Source: Leishmania donovani (lineage: Eukaryota; Euglenozoa; Kinetoplastea; Trypanosomatida; Trypanosomatidae). Taken from it: DNA of 64,000 nt. Positions 29,801 to 38,290 of this stretch are shown one piece after another; the first letter of the stretch is position 1, and each line of letters begins with the position of its first letter. A program made the position numbers and the translations under genes. The stretch lies in the NCBI RefSeq assembly GCF_000227135.1, contig NC_018234.1, positions 454,715-518,714 of the forward strand. The letters run 5' to 3'. The notes beneath the pieces were generated by a model that saw only the letters and a list, made by a program, of their open reading frames with translations, made no database searches and was not told where the DNA came from.

Positions 29801-32800
29801 GGGCGGGGCCGCTGCGGCTGCCGCGATGATGGGCTCGTGCGGAAGCCCCAGCGTTGCTGCTGGAGAGCTGCCCCTTCCGGGCGGCAACCCACCTCTGCTC
29901 ATTCCCGGGCTGGGGCTGCGCTCCTACCCCGTGCCCGAGGTGACGCTCCCGGTGCATCCTCACTCTGCCAATCTACTGCTGTACGCTGATGGCTGGGGCG
30001 CCGTCACACCGGAGCCACAACACGTTGTCCTACCCGCTGGGGCGGCCGCTGGCTTTGCCGTCGCTTCAGGCGGCATAGGAGGTGGGCCTTCTCAGCCTCC
30101 TGTCCCCTTGCACTTGCAGCCCTTTTTCGCCGAACCTTTCAGCGCCTCGTGGACCGGCAGCATGAGCGCCGAGCAAGCCCCGTCACCGACGTCGCCACTC
30201 TGCAGCTCGAGCGGTAAAGCAGCAGCGGCGCCGGTGTCGACAGTGTCCAAGAACAGCAGCCCTCTGTTGGTGCGCAACACGACCACCACCAGCAGCTTCG
30301 CCTCCCCGACGGCCCCGACGCAGGGGTCCATGCCACGCTGGCTGACGGGCACCGGCACAGTGGGGGCACAAGTCATGGCTTGGCAACAGACGCAGCTGCA
30401 GCAGGGGCTGCAGCCGATGCTCGCCTCCTACACACTTCCACACAGCTCAGCTGGCAGTGCGTTGCTGCAGCACGCGCGATATGCGCAGCCGATCCAAGCA
30501 TTCAACTGCATGCCATTCATGACGGCGGGGGCACACAGCAGCGGCATCTGGGGTATCGAAGTCCCCCCTACATCGGCGGTAACGTGGAGCTCCACTCAGC
30601 CGCGGCGCTCCCGCACTGGGGTTGCCGGGGCATCCGGTGCAGCATACCACCATCTTGCTGCACCCAACGGAAATGGGGGCCATCACACGACAATGGTGGC
30701 GGTGGCGGCCTCTGGGCTCGGCGGCGGCCGAGTTAGCCACCCCAACAGCCTGCCTTCCTACTACGCCACCAGCGGCAAGCCAGCTCTGCACATCAGCCGC
30801 TCCTTCGACCACAAGACGACCGCGAACCTCGAGCACCATTCCCTTGGCGGACTCGAGCACTCCGTGCGCAGCGTCGGCTCGTCTCTGCTGGGGCTTTATG
30901 CCAACGCACCGCGCCTGCAAACCCGCTCACTGCTGTGGCGCGACCGCAGCACCTCCAAGTCCAGCATGACCTCTATCGTCACTTCCGTGGCAGCCGCCAC
31001 CACCGCTGCGGGCACAGACCTCGGTGTCAGTTGCAGCAGCGCCGGCGGTGGGCTGCGGTCGGTGCAGCTGCAGCTAGAGGATGGCCACGTGTACCGCGAT
31101 GTCATGGGCGTGGCCGCCTCGTTCGCCTTCTGTGCGTGGTACTGCCTCCACGCGTCCAAGCCGTACCAGGACTGCGGAGGCGGCTCGACGGCCGTGGCGG
31201 GCACCGGTGCGACGAACGCGCCCGCATCACACGCCATGGCTGCACGCCAGGGAGGCAGTGGCGCCGCCGCCGCTGCAATAGCTGTTGCTGGCTGCTCGTC
31301 GCCGTTTACGGCGGCATCGATGGCTCGGAGGCTTCTTCAGCGCGATGGGCAGCCGAGCGCTCTAGCGGAAAGCGCCGCCGGTGCAGCTGCCGAGTCTAGC
31401 TACGGCGATGCCTCTCTCCAGCCTTCGGTGAAGAGCTGGCATAAGGCCCCGAGCGGCACGCGCAGCGACGCCGTCTTCTGCGGCTGCAACGTGGTGGACA
31501 GCGACTTGCGCAACGGGTATCTGATCCTGGAAATTACCATCAATGCGGCGGTGCTGCCGCAGTCGTTCTGGTCGCCTCGGCTGCTTCTAGACGACAACTG
31601 CTGGGCCCACCTCATGAGCTGCTTCACTGGCCGCGATGACCGCCTCACCTTGGATGATGAGCTTGAGTTTGTCTCCGAGGAAGGCACAGATGACGACGCC
31701 CTCACTATTGATGGCAGCAGCACTGACGGACAGTCGTCGCCACTGAACGGCAGCAGCGGCCGAAGATGGCGTGAGGAGGATGGTGGAGGCAACGTCACGT
31801 CATCGGCAGCCGCAGCGACTGCCGCGGCGGCGGGCAAAGAGACGGGCGGCGGCACCCGCGGCGTCCCTGACAGCGGTGGCGCTGGTGATGACTACCACTT
31901 TCAGTCCGACTTCCGCCCTGCCGAGGTGTTCTGCCGCTCCCACAGCGGCATCACCCCAGATGGGCGGACGCTCATCATCCCCACGCACAACAACGGTGTG
32001 CACTTCCAGTCCTCCGAGGAAATCCTCCTGCGCTTCAGTCCGCAACTGTTTGTGTTGACCGTGGACGAGGTCGATGAGGTGGCGCTGGAGCAGGTTGGCC
32101 CCACGCCGTCGACTGTGCCGCACCACCACGACACAGCTGCCGTGGATGATGAGGCGGTAGAGAGACGGTCAGCTGTGAGCTGTGTCTCGCGTCAGATATC
32201 GCGCAACGAAGGAGGGGAGACGCTCTTGGGCGGTGCGGCTGTTGAGCCGGCGGGACGGCAGGATGCCTTCGGGCGCCTGCAGAAGGACGAGAAGGGGAGC
32301 TGCTCTTCGCCAACTGGCGGCAGCGCCGCTGCAGCGGCGACCGCCGGTGCAACGGATGATGTAGGTGGGGAAGGGCAAGCACCGGTGCCTCCGCATCAAA
32401 CTGGTGCAGAGGTGATGCAGTGCATAGTCGAAAGCGGCAGCAGAAACAGCGCTGACAGCGTAGCAATATCGCGTGCCAAGACGGCGAAGGACTCGACCGC
32501 GGCTGCGCCGCGTTCGTCGAACTCCGCTTGTGCGTCGGGCAGCGTGAACATCGACGCAGAAGTGATGGAGCCGGCGGCGGATGTGCCGTCGCGGCAGACC
32601 GCGGCGCCGGCGACTGAGGACACGATGACGTCAACGGAGTCGCTTCCTATACCAAAAGACGGCATCGCTCGCTCTACAAAGTCCGCAACGTCGACATCCC
32701 GACCTTGGCCACTGCGCCTGCGACCGACAGCGACAGTCACCAACTCCCCAGCGCTAGCCGCAGGGGCGCCGCCGCCGCTGCCCTTCCGCGCGCACGCGCT

Positions 32801-34595
32801 GCCCATGACAGCGGTCAGCCGGCAAGGAAGCAGCAGCATCGCTGGACCGCCGTCGTCGTCGCCGACTCCGACGACGGCGACGCACCCGGCCGGGCAGCAC
32901 CCCGCGTACAGCACGTTTCACCACGACGAGGTGCCGCTGATGCCCGGCACAACAGTGACCGTGGGTTTTGTGCAGCTGCGCAACAGTCTTCTCTTCGCGA
33001 TCAAGCCCATCGACCCCCTTAGACATGGCTCTGAGGAGGAGCATCGCGAAGATCTGACGGCGCTGTCGCAGTCGGCCGAAAGCGTGAGCACCGCAACGGT
33101 ACTGCGCCGTCGCTGGCAGTGGAAGCACCCTGATATTGCCGCCGAGCCGCAGCACCTGGCAAGCTGGACGCGTCTGTGCACGTGTAGGCTGTTGCCCTTG
33201 TACGGCAGTAAGCCGGCTTACCCGCGTGAGAGCTTCTACACGGTGTCGCCTCACCAGTACACTGTGACGAGTCACGGCGGCAGCCACGCCGACTCGGCGG
33301 AGGACAAGCGGCGGTTGCTGGAGTTTGTGCTGCAGCGCCTCCAGCAGCAGTATCAGATAGTCGTCGACAGCCCTGGCCTCGCCGCTGGTTCGCAGTGGCC
33401 GCGCGCCGACCCGTCGCCGAACGCGCGGTTGGAGATGTCACTCGGGCACCAGACGCACACGCTCAAGGTGGGCGAGACGGCGAAGACGATCTCGGTAACG
33501 CGCATGCTGCACCGAGGCATGTATAGCAACGGACAGGTGACGCACATGCTGAGGTACCGCTACCTGCTGTGGAACTACCTGGCAGACGAGTTCACCACGC
33601 GCGAGGTGCACATGGAGGCTCAGGTTGGCGAGCGCAGCGCTTTCCGGTGGGAGTCGCTCGATGGCTGGCTGCAGGAGCGGCCGAAGGCGTTCATCCCACG
33701 CGGGCCAGACCTCTGGCTGCGCTCGCGCGAGGTGGCCGTCGCGCTGCTTCCCGAGGATGCGGCCCACCCTCCGTCGTACGAGGAGTTCTGCCGCTTCATC
33801 AACTACAGGTTCTCAGTGCATCTGTCTACATACGGCAAGGTGGCGTGGAGGCCGCACGAGGGCGGTGTGTCGCTCGACATCTCTGAGCCGATGCCCCTGA
33901 TTCTGCCCGCAACACCGCCGTTGATGGAGGTGGCGCTCGTGCACGACAACCCGCTCACCTTCGACACACGCAACATCGTCGACCGCGTCACCGGCCGCAC
34001 CGTCGGCTTCGAGGTCCCCGTGCAGGAGCGGTTCACGAGCGTCGACATCAGTCTGCCACATGAGTACGACAGCCACTGCTGCTACTTCTTGAAAGTGTCT
34101 TGGCTGGCGTGCGCCGCCTGTATCGTCGTCGACTGGATGGGCTCCTTCATCGCGAACGCCGCGCGCTTTCACTTCCACGCCGTCCCCGTGGGCTGCTACT
34201 ACAACAGCCCCAAGGCGGAGTCGCTGACCGCGCACTATGACGTCGAGGCGGCCTCGCCGGATGAGGAGCCAGCGCTGCGTCGCGCGCTGGTGGAGCTACT
34301 CATGACGCCGGCCTACCACTATTACCCGGACACGCCGGTGCTGACGCGCAACTGCCGCCTCGTGCACTTCAGCGGCCTGTGCTGCGTCATTGTGCCCCCG
34401 AGCGCGACAACGGTGGCGCAGTGGTATCAGAACGCGTTTGTGCGGCAAGGCTCTGTGGAGCAGCTGGAGCTGCTGGCGCAGTTCAAGGAGGCGGTGACCA
34501 AGGCGCGGCTGCGTGTCGCGGACGTAGCCGCTGGCCACGCCTCTGCTGCTGGCGTGCCCCCACCCGGCAACGGCGGAAGTGTGAACTACTCTTAG
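26877..34595 (+). CDS. Iml1/DEPDC5 homologue, GATOR1 (SEACIT) complex subunit
   Basis: This 2572-residue protein matches the Iml1/DEPDC5 family along its length. In other eukaryotes that protein, with Nprl2 and Nprl3, restrains TORC1 through Rag/Gtr GTPases at the lysosome or vacuole. Family blocks seen: VDNQYLGRSDMF (374-385); HYILLELSREMW then a FLSELLLKQL helix (~525-568); THNYIDRNLTLCGHAVTV and HVVCIGRPPLHVTPLLEY (~760-835); PEWMFVFFFH (~880); WTRLCTCRLLPLYG followed by EFVLQRLQQQYQIVVDS (~2097-2170); GQVTHMLRYRYLLWNYL (~2220-2240); WESLDGWLQ and the strand ending VALLPED (~2260-2300). A C-terminal domain (~2380-2550) contains CYFLKVSWLACAACIVVDW. Two long low-complexity inserts (~900-1400, ~1590-2010) make it much larger than human DEPDC5 (about 1600). 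No DEP-domain signature is visible between the VALLPED strand and the C-terminal domain. The frame upstream opens only at a TTG (26805), so the ATG at 26877 is used. Confidence 0.88.
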   Translation: MKGVSLRRQQRHSHQPSVSQGSDAPVSLVFRTHGDSLSKAAFLFCPKNFNLTNPVTATGSAAAAAVPSASSSASLSSVGGLPAQPARHGVTASPPSAGPHDGKRFTSAVSSSAAESVQTLVEAIVELRPSFSQPFHHSHGACGGGMGSSHNLSGLTAGSPLTSGTGDGTTGFLGFPAHTPSNSSVGIGSYVDLMALSSFVSPPSGGSFAGANGAEGGGMAFAPSVGASRNGESLHTSAASPRQGGAAGFNAGMLGSSSLTSIPSLSGVPNTTAGAAGAGSGAAGGSGVASGGGVAGAGELCFLMHPSGGWICRAMAFNEKEVSHANGAISVNQSLTSKCALINEVAKGKIMARILSSYQYVQERYGLSHVEVTVDNQYLGRSDMFLISEALRERILYEGEEMHVCGFRIRVREMLQEVVSTSNTAPSSAATSLVPPAFSASLPGVSASPAAVPSATATPAGVASSGGTTGTAASGVSASGNAMSIGAGAAGAAGTAAASAAGAIAHIRVGHGIVLPTTRINFQSLSPVHYILLELSREMWETTMDGRIALTLAIRKFLSELLLKQLPKHKASPLICVVFTGRLRKEFQFSRHSDVFHLLELPRDLRSNVDIVEEIRMHCEALVDRVLREVQDSAWRQLEAEARAYREAAAAPHSRASGAKGAGCRLANDGDDLDTDPHLLREREGCAAAATTSVPNQFPPASETLKRGRASAAFSAATAATEATFDAYVRSRQQYIESITAKSLFVHAKQSNTLEALSILLERCTHNYIDRNLTLCGHAVTVVSAGKGFYQVTNNLVQVVCARLHDTGLEKVHVVCIGRPPLHVTPLLEYTSDDDTLRSQYHLHSCVLSGVGVGARGMSGGAPTPSLPSGEAERYYETPEWMFVFFFHASLQYKSGGETVFELLPKECWLREHSVMAALESLWPTPPESQQQARQQQSRVYSASTLLSGGAAADGGEEGGSASAGADATTGMNRGGGAAAAAAMMGSCGSPSVAAGELPLPGGNPPLLIPGLGLRSYPVPEVTLPVHPHSANLLLYADGWGAVTPEPQHVVLPAGAAAGFAVASGGIGGGPSQPPVPLHLQPFFAEPFSASWTGSMSAEQAPSPTSPLCSSSGKAAAAPVSTVSKNSSPLLVRNTTTTSSFASPTAPTQGSMPRWLTGTGTVGAQVMAWQQTQLQQGLQPMLASYTLPHSSAGSALLQHARYAQPIQAFNCMPFMTAGAHSSGIWGIEVPPTSAVTWSSTQPRRSRTGVAGASGAAYHHLAAPNGNGGHHTTMVAVAASGLGGGRVSHPNSLPSYYATSGKPALHISRSFDHKTTANLEHHSLGGLEHSVRSVGSSLLGLYANAPRLQTRSLLWRDRSTSKSSMTSIVTSVAAATTAAGTDLGVSCSSAGGGLRSVQLQLEDGHVYRDVMGVAASFAFCAWYCLHASKPYQDCGGGSTAVAGTGATNAPASHAMAARQGGSGAAAAAIAVAGCSSPFTAASMARRLLQRDGQPSALAESAAGAAAESSYGDASLQPSVKSWHKAPSGTRSDAVFCGCNVVDSDLRNGYLILEITINAAVLPQSFWSPRLLLDDNCWAHLMSCFTGRDDRLTLDDELEFVSEEGTDDDALTIDGSSTDGQSSPLNGSSGRRWREEDGGGNVTSSAAAATAAAAGKETGGGTRGVPDSGGAGDDYHFQSDFRPAEVFCRSHSGITPDGRTLIIPTHNNGVHFQSSEEILLRFSPQLFVLTVDEVDEVALEQVGPTPSTVPHHHDTAAVDDEAVERRSAVSCVSRQISRNEGGETLLGGAAVEPAGRQDAFGRLQKDEKGSCSSPTGGSAAAAATAGATDDVGGEGQAPVPPHQTGAEVMQCIVESGSRNSADSVAISRAKTAKDSTAAAPRSSNSACASGSVNIDAEVMEPAADVPSRQTAAPATEDTMTSTESLPIPKDGIARSTKSATSTSRPWPLRLRPTATVTNSPALAAGAPPPLPFRAHALPMTAVSRQGSSSIAGPPSSSPTPTTATHPAGQHPAYSTFHHDEVPLMPGTTVTVGFVQLRNSLLFAIKPIDPLRHGSEEEHREDLTALSQSAESVSTATVLRRRWQWKHPDIAAEPQHLASWTRLCTCRLLPLYGSKPAYPRESFYTVSPHQYTVTSHGGSHADSAEDKRRLLEFVLQRLQQQYQIVVDSPGLAAGSQWPRADPSPNARLEMSLGHQTHTLKVGETAKTISVTRMLHRGMYSNGQVTHMLRYRYLLWNYLADEFTTREVHMEAQVGERSAFRWESLDGWLQERPKAFIPRGPDLWLRSREVAVALLPEDAAHPPSYEEFCRFINYRFSVHLSTYGKVAWRPHEGGVSLDISEPMPLILPATPPLMEVALVHDNPLTFDTRNIVDRVTGRTVGFEVPVQERFTSVDISLPHEYDSHCCYFLKVSWLACAACIVVDWMGSFIANAARFHFHAVPVGCYYNSPKAESLTAHYDVEAASPDEEPALRRALVELLMTPAYHYYPDTPVLTRNCRLVHFSGLCCVIVPPSATTVAQWYQNAFVRQGSVEQLELLAQFKEAVTKARLRVADVAAGHASAAGVPPPGNGGSVNYS

Positions 34596-35328
34596 TGATT
34601 TCCGTGTGCCGTACTGCTGTTGCCGCCGCGGTGCTTGCGGCTCTCCGCTCGTAGCGTTGTTGCTGATATTCGAAACGGTGGCGTCTAGACATTGCTGGGT
34701 GACGAGGCACGACAGTGGCGCATAAGAAGGGAGCGCGGGTGGCTCGGACAATGATGGGCATCCTGCTGATGAGCGGGTGGCTTGTGTGCCATAGATGGAA
34801 AAGGCAGCACATGCAGGCGCCTGAGGCCAAAGGCGGAGTGGGGGACCACCTATGGGTACGCAAGCAGTCGTCGTGTGTGTGGAGTGTCTGTATATGTGTG
34901 TGCGCCCCCCTCCCCTCTCCCCGTTTCTTGTCACGCGTCTCGCTCTCCTCACCGGCGCCACATCTTCACTGTAGTTCTTGTCACCCCCTTCCCCTTCCCC
35001 TTCTCCCTCACCTCCTCTCTCTGTCTCCGTGCTCCTTAGCTGCACTCCGAGTTCCAGGGACGCCCCCCTCTCCCCAGCCACCGACCACCACCGCCACCGC
35101 CGCGTAGTTAAAAAGCATTTTCTCTGGTCTTTGCGACACAGCGGCCCTCTCTCCGGCTCCTGCTTCTGCGCCGCGTGTGTGCGTGCGCTTACCGCGAGCG
35201 CACCGTGCTCTTTTACCCAGCCTTCTGTTTTTCGCCTACGACGGCTCCCCTTAGCCGGCTGTGTTGGCTCTTCTCGCACCGCCTCGCTCTCTCCTTCCTT
35301 CTCGCCCTCTGCATCTCTGTTAGCAATC
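34596..35328 (+). other. Intergenic region between Iml1 and RSPH9 genes
   Basis: About 730 bases. The second half is C/T-rich and leads into a strong polypyrimidine tract just before the RSPH9 ATG. The RSPH9 frame stays open upstream to an ATG at 34978, but the extra 117 residues are Ser/Pro/Leu low complexity. Confidence 0.6.
35266..35323 (+). promoter_or_regulatory. Predicted trans-splice acceptor for RSPH9
   Basis: A strong C/T tract runs to the AG at 35322-35323, only five bases before the ATG at 35329. If used, the mRNA leader would be the spliced leader plus five bases. This supports starting translation at 35329 rather than 34978. Confidence 0.55.
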
Positions 35329-36333
35329 ATGTCCGTCGCCAACGCTGCGTACCTCCCGCTCATCGGCAGCTGTTTGACAGCAGGAGAGCAGACGGCGCTG
35401 CAGTGCTCGCTTCCACTCCTCTCTCAGCGCTACCGCGGTACACCGATGAAGCTGTGGGGTAAGGTCACTGGTATCAAGGCAAATTACTGGGTCGCGCAGG
35501 CTTTCCCGAACGGCGAGTTCGCGCCGGCTGTCAGCTTCTACAGCATCGATGGTGGAAACACGTGGACGATGCTCTCGGAGCTGACGGAGGAGCAAGTGGC
35601 CCTGTGCGAGGCCCTCCGCGGCCCCTACCAAGGGGTACCAAGCTACGAATATATGATGCGTCAAGATCTCCCGGCCGAGACAGACGAGGCCGCCGTGACC
35701 ATGCCGACGCCGGACGGCATTCTGAAGAAGGCCGAGGACGACATCGCTGCCGCCCGCGCTGCTAGTGACGCCAACAGCGACGCCGACGAATCCGAAGGCG
35801 ATGACGAGGAGCAGGACGACGAGGAAGAGGAGGACGAGGAGGACGCCGGTGCCGTGCCGGCGCCGCGCAAGCGTATGGCGAAGTTCCGCATCCTTAGCGT
35901 CACGGAGGCGATGCGTTTAGCCCACTTTGTGCAGCTGCACGACGCGGACTGTCGCCTGACGGTGCGCGGCATGTACGTCCTGCAAGACGGCGCGGCTGTC
36001 GGTGCGCGCAACAGTACCTTTGGCGGCCAGCCTCTGCACAACGCGAAGAAGCCGTCGTGCTACGTAAAGATGGCGCGTGCGGGGACGGAGGAGCGGAACC
36101 GCATCCTGTATGGCCCCACGTACAACCCACACACGGACTACTTGATGCCCATCACGGACGATGCCCCTGCGGGTGTGTGGTCGGTCAAGTACAACGCAAC
36201 GGCGAACGTCGTGAGCGTGCGCAACCTCTTCTACGAGGGCTCCCTCTTCTGGTACCGTCCGGGTACGCTGGAGTGCGGCCAGGTCTACTGCGGCCCCGGC
36301 GAGCGGAACTTCGACCTGTGCTTCATGCTGTAG
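35329..36333 (+). CDS. RSPH9: Radial spoke head protein 9 (RSPH9) homologue
   Basis: This 334-residue protein corresponds to RSPH9, a component of the radial spoke head in motile axonemes; spokes relay signals between the central pair and the dynein arms. The N-terminal block KLWGKVTGIKANYWVAQAF (41-59) fits the family's W-G-(R/K)-I-x-G-x-x-x-x-Y-x-(I/V)-A-Q pattern. PSYEY (105-109) is a family hallmark. The C-terminus from VWSVKYN (283) through GSLFWYRPGT to GPGERNFDLCFML aligns closely with the mammalian end, which also finishes in F-M-L. It exceeds the ~276-residue human protein mainly through an Asp/Glu-rich insert (~147-173) followed by a basic RKRMAK. The start is set by the adjacent polypyrimidine-AG. 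A flagellar location is inferred from the family. Confidence 0.92.
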   Translation: MSVANAAYLPLIGSCLTAGEQTALQCSLPLLSQRYRGTPMKLWGKVTGIKANYWVAQAFPNGEFAPAVSFYSIDGGNTWTMLSELTEEQVALCEALRGPYQGVPSYEYMMRQDLPAETDEAAVTMPTPDGILKKAEDDIAAARAASDANSDADESEGDDEEQDDEEEEDEEDAGAVPAPRKRMAKFRILSVTEAMRLAHFVQLHDADCRLTVRGMYVLQDGAAVGARNSTFGGQPLHNAKKPSCYVKMARAGTEERNRILYGPTYNPHTDYLMPITDDAPAGVWSVKYNATANVVSVRNLFYEGSLFWYRPGTLECGQVYCGPGERNFDLCFML

Positions 36334-38290
36334 CCGGCTGTTGGTGGGGCTTGACGCGAAGGCGCTCGCAGGCGGCGTCGGAGATGGCGAGAGGGGCGAC
36401 GGAGGCCGGTTCGGTGAGAGCCACACCCCACTGCAGGGAAAGGTGTGGCCCTTAACGGGCGCACGCGACGAAAAGGAAGGCAGAGGTCGGTGGGACAGCA
36501 CGGAGTGCCCGCTGAAGTGTGCGCCTGAACGCTTGAACAGCTCGTTTCCCGCCAAGGCTGCCGCTCTGTTCATGAGGGACATCGTCCCGGATGCGCAGCG
36601 TAGTTCACATCATATTACTTTCCATACACCTGCCTCGTCTTGTCTCTCTGACCTTTCTCCGTCTCCGCCGCGCCCTCGGGAGTGGTGCTTGCCTGAGTGT
36701 GCGAGATGTACATAATATCTGTTCGAGAGGGAAGACAGGAAGCCGAACGGCGCGGCTCGGCACACCACCTTCACCTGCTCACCTTGGCTCTTCCCCCTCC
36801 CATCCCGTAGCCACTGCCGTAGCTGCTGCTGCTGCTGCTGCTGCGCTGAACGGCTAGCGCTTTCCCGGTTGGGCGACGTTGCGGTTGTCTGCATGCTTTG
36901 TTGAGCACGTACTTCGCCTCGGGGGCTGAGTGGGTGTGTCTGTGTGTGAGCGGCTCCTGGGGTTTGGTGCTTCCTTCTGTCCTTCTTTCTTTCATGTACC
37001 GGTGGGCGCCCGTACCCCGACGCGCTTCATCTTCTCCCTTCCATCGTTGCAGGGTCGCGTTGTAGCGGTGCCCACCCCCTCCCCCTTGGCGCACATGACG
37101 TCACTGCCCACCACCAGGCGAGGCATCAAGAAGGCCACAGTCACTGCATCGCACATATGGGGCGAAGGTGAGTGAAGGCCATTGTGACTGACCGCTCCTT
37201 TCGGAGTCTCTTAAACGCACACACACACAGAGCGAGCAAGCGGGATCATGCGTGCGTGCGTGTGTGGACGCGTCAACGTCTACTCCATCTCTCTTCTCCA
37301 CATGGATACCCGAACACGTGCGCATCGGTGCACGCCAGTGGGGGTGGGGTGGGGGAGGGGGACAACGGCCGCTCCGAAGTCACAACCACGGCGGCCTCCT
37401 TTTTCATTCCAAGGGGGAGGGTGCTCTCATACACGATTGGTGCCCGCTTATTCGTTTTATGGGGTAAGGGGAAAGACCCTCCACCTACGAACGTACTTCC
37501 TGCGCGCCCGCCCGCTCTGCCTCCCTCACGCACAATCCCCATCTCTCTCTCACCGCCTCTCGCACACACAGAGGCAGTCGGCTTCCCCCCTCCCTCCCCC
37601 CCAAGCCACGCTCCTTTCCTTGACCGCACACACGCACACACGACAGCATCGTTCGCTTGCATGCCGACACGCCCCTCTTCCCTCTTCTTCGTATCTCAGA
37701 CGGTTGCGGTCTTGCGCTCCTGTCCAACCCGATTGCCTTGACACACAGAGACCGGACTGCCACAGAGCCTCCCCCGCATCCCCTTTCTCGTATCATAGCC
37801 CCTCTGTTACCCTCAGCGCATCTGCCCACCACGCTGAACTCCCTTCGTTTCTCTCATCGACGCTGCCTGCTCGGAGCGCGTGTTCGACTATACAACGGGC
37901 AGCGAGGAGTGGAGGCGAAGGAGGCGGGGAGACGACCGTCTTTCGTCGCTGTCTAATCCCGGCTTCTCTGTCGCTCAGGCACCGCAGCGCACCATTGGTT
38001 CCGAAGAGCTATCAAGGAAGGGGCACTGCAGCACACTGCGTGCGTGAGCCTGGTGGCGGCTTGAGAGCCAGCTCTTACAACCTCACAGACAAGTCATCGA
38101 GTAATCTTTATCGGACGCCTCCTGGCCCCCTTGCACACTGCTGCCCTGTGCGTACGCGTGGATACGTGGCCGCGTCAGGCTGTTGAGCTCCTCTTCGCGC
38201 GTTGTGTGAGCTTTTCGTGTAGTTTTCTGCTGTGGTCGCACCCGTCCTTGTCCGTCTCTCTGGCCTCCGCCCCTTTCCCCACGGTGCCCA
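36334..38290 (+). other. Intergenic region between RSPH9 and PA200 genes
   Basis: About 2 kb. The first 250 bases are of balanced composition (RSPH9 3' UTR). After that come GT/CA repeats, a CTG repeat at 36822-36844 and C-rich tracts. A 312-codon plus-strand frame at 37248-38186 is Ser/Arg/His/Pro low complexity without domains. No gene is accepted. Confidence 0.55.
36822..36844. repeat. GCT/CTG trinucleotide microsatellite
   Basis: Seven or more tandem GCT units in the region downstream of RSPH9. It is non-coding in the accepted annotation. Confidence 0.85.

Noticed and set aside
34978..35328. N-terminal extension of RSPH9 by 117 codons
   Set aside because: Ser/Pro/Leu low complexity encoded by the polypyrimidine tract. 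RSPH9 homology starts after the ATG at 35329.
37248..38186. 312-codon plus-strand frame between RSPH9 and PA200
   Set aside because: Ser/Arg/His/Pro low complexity through GT/CA and C-rich spacer. Overlapping frames of similar length exist in the same DNA.
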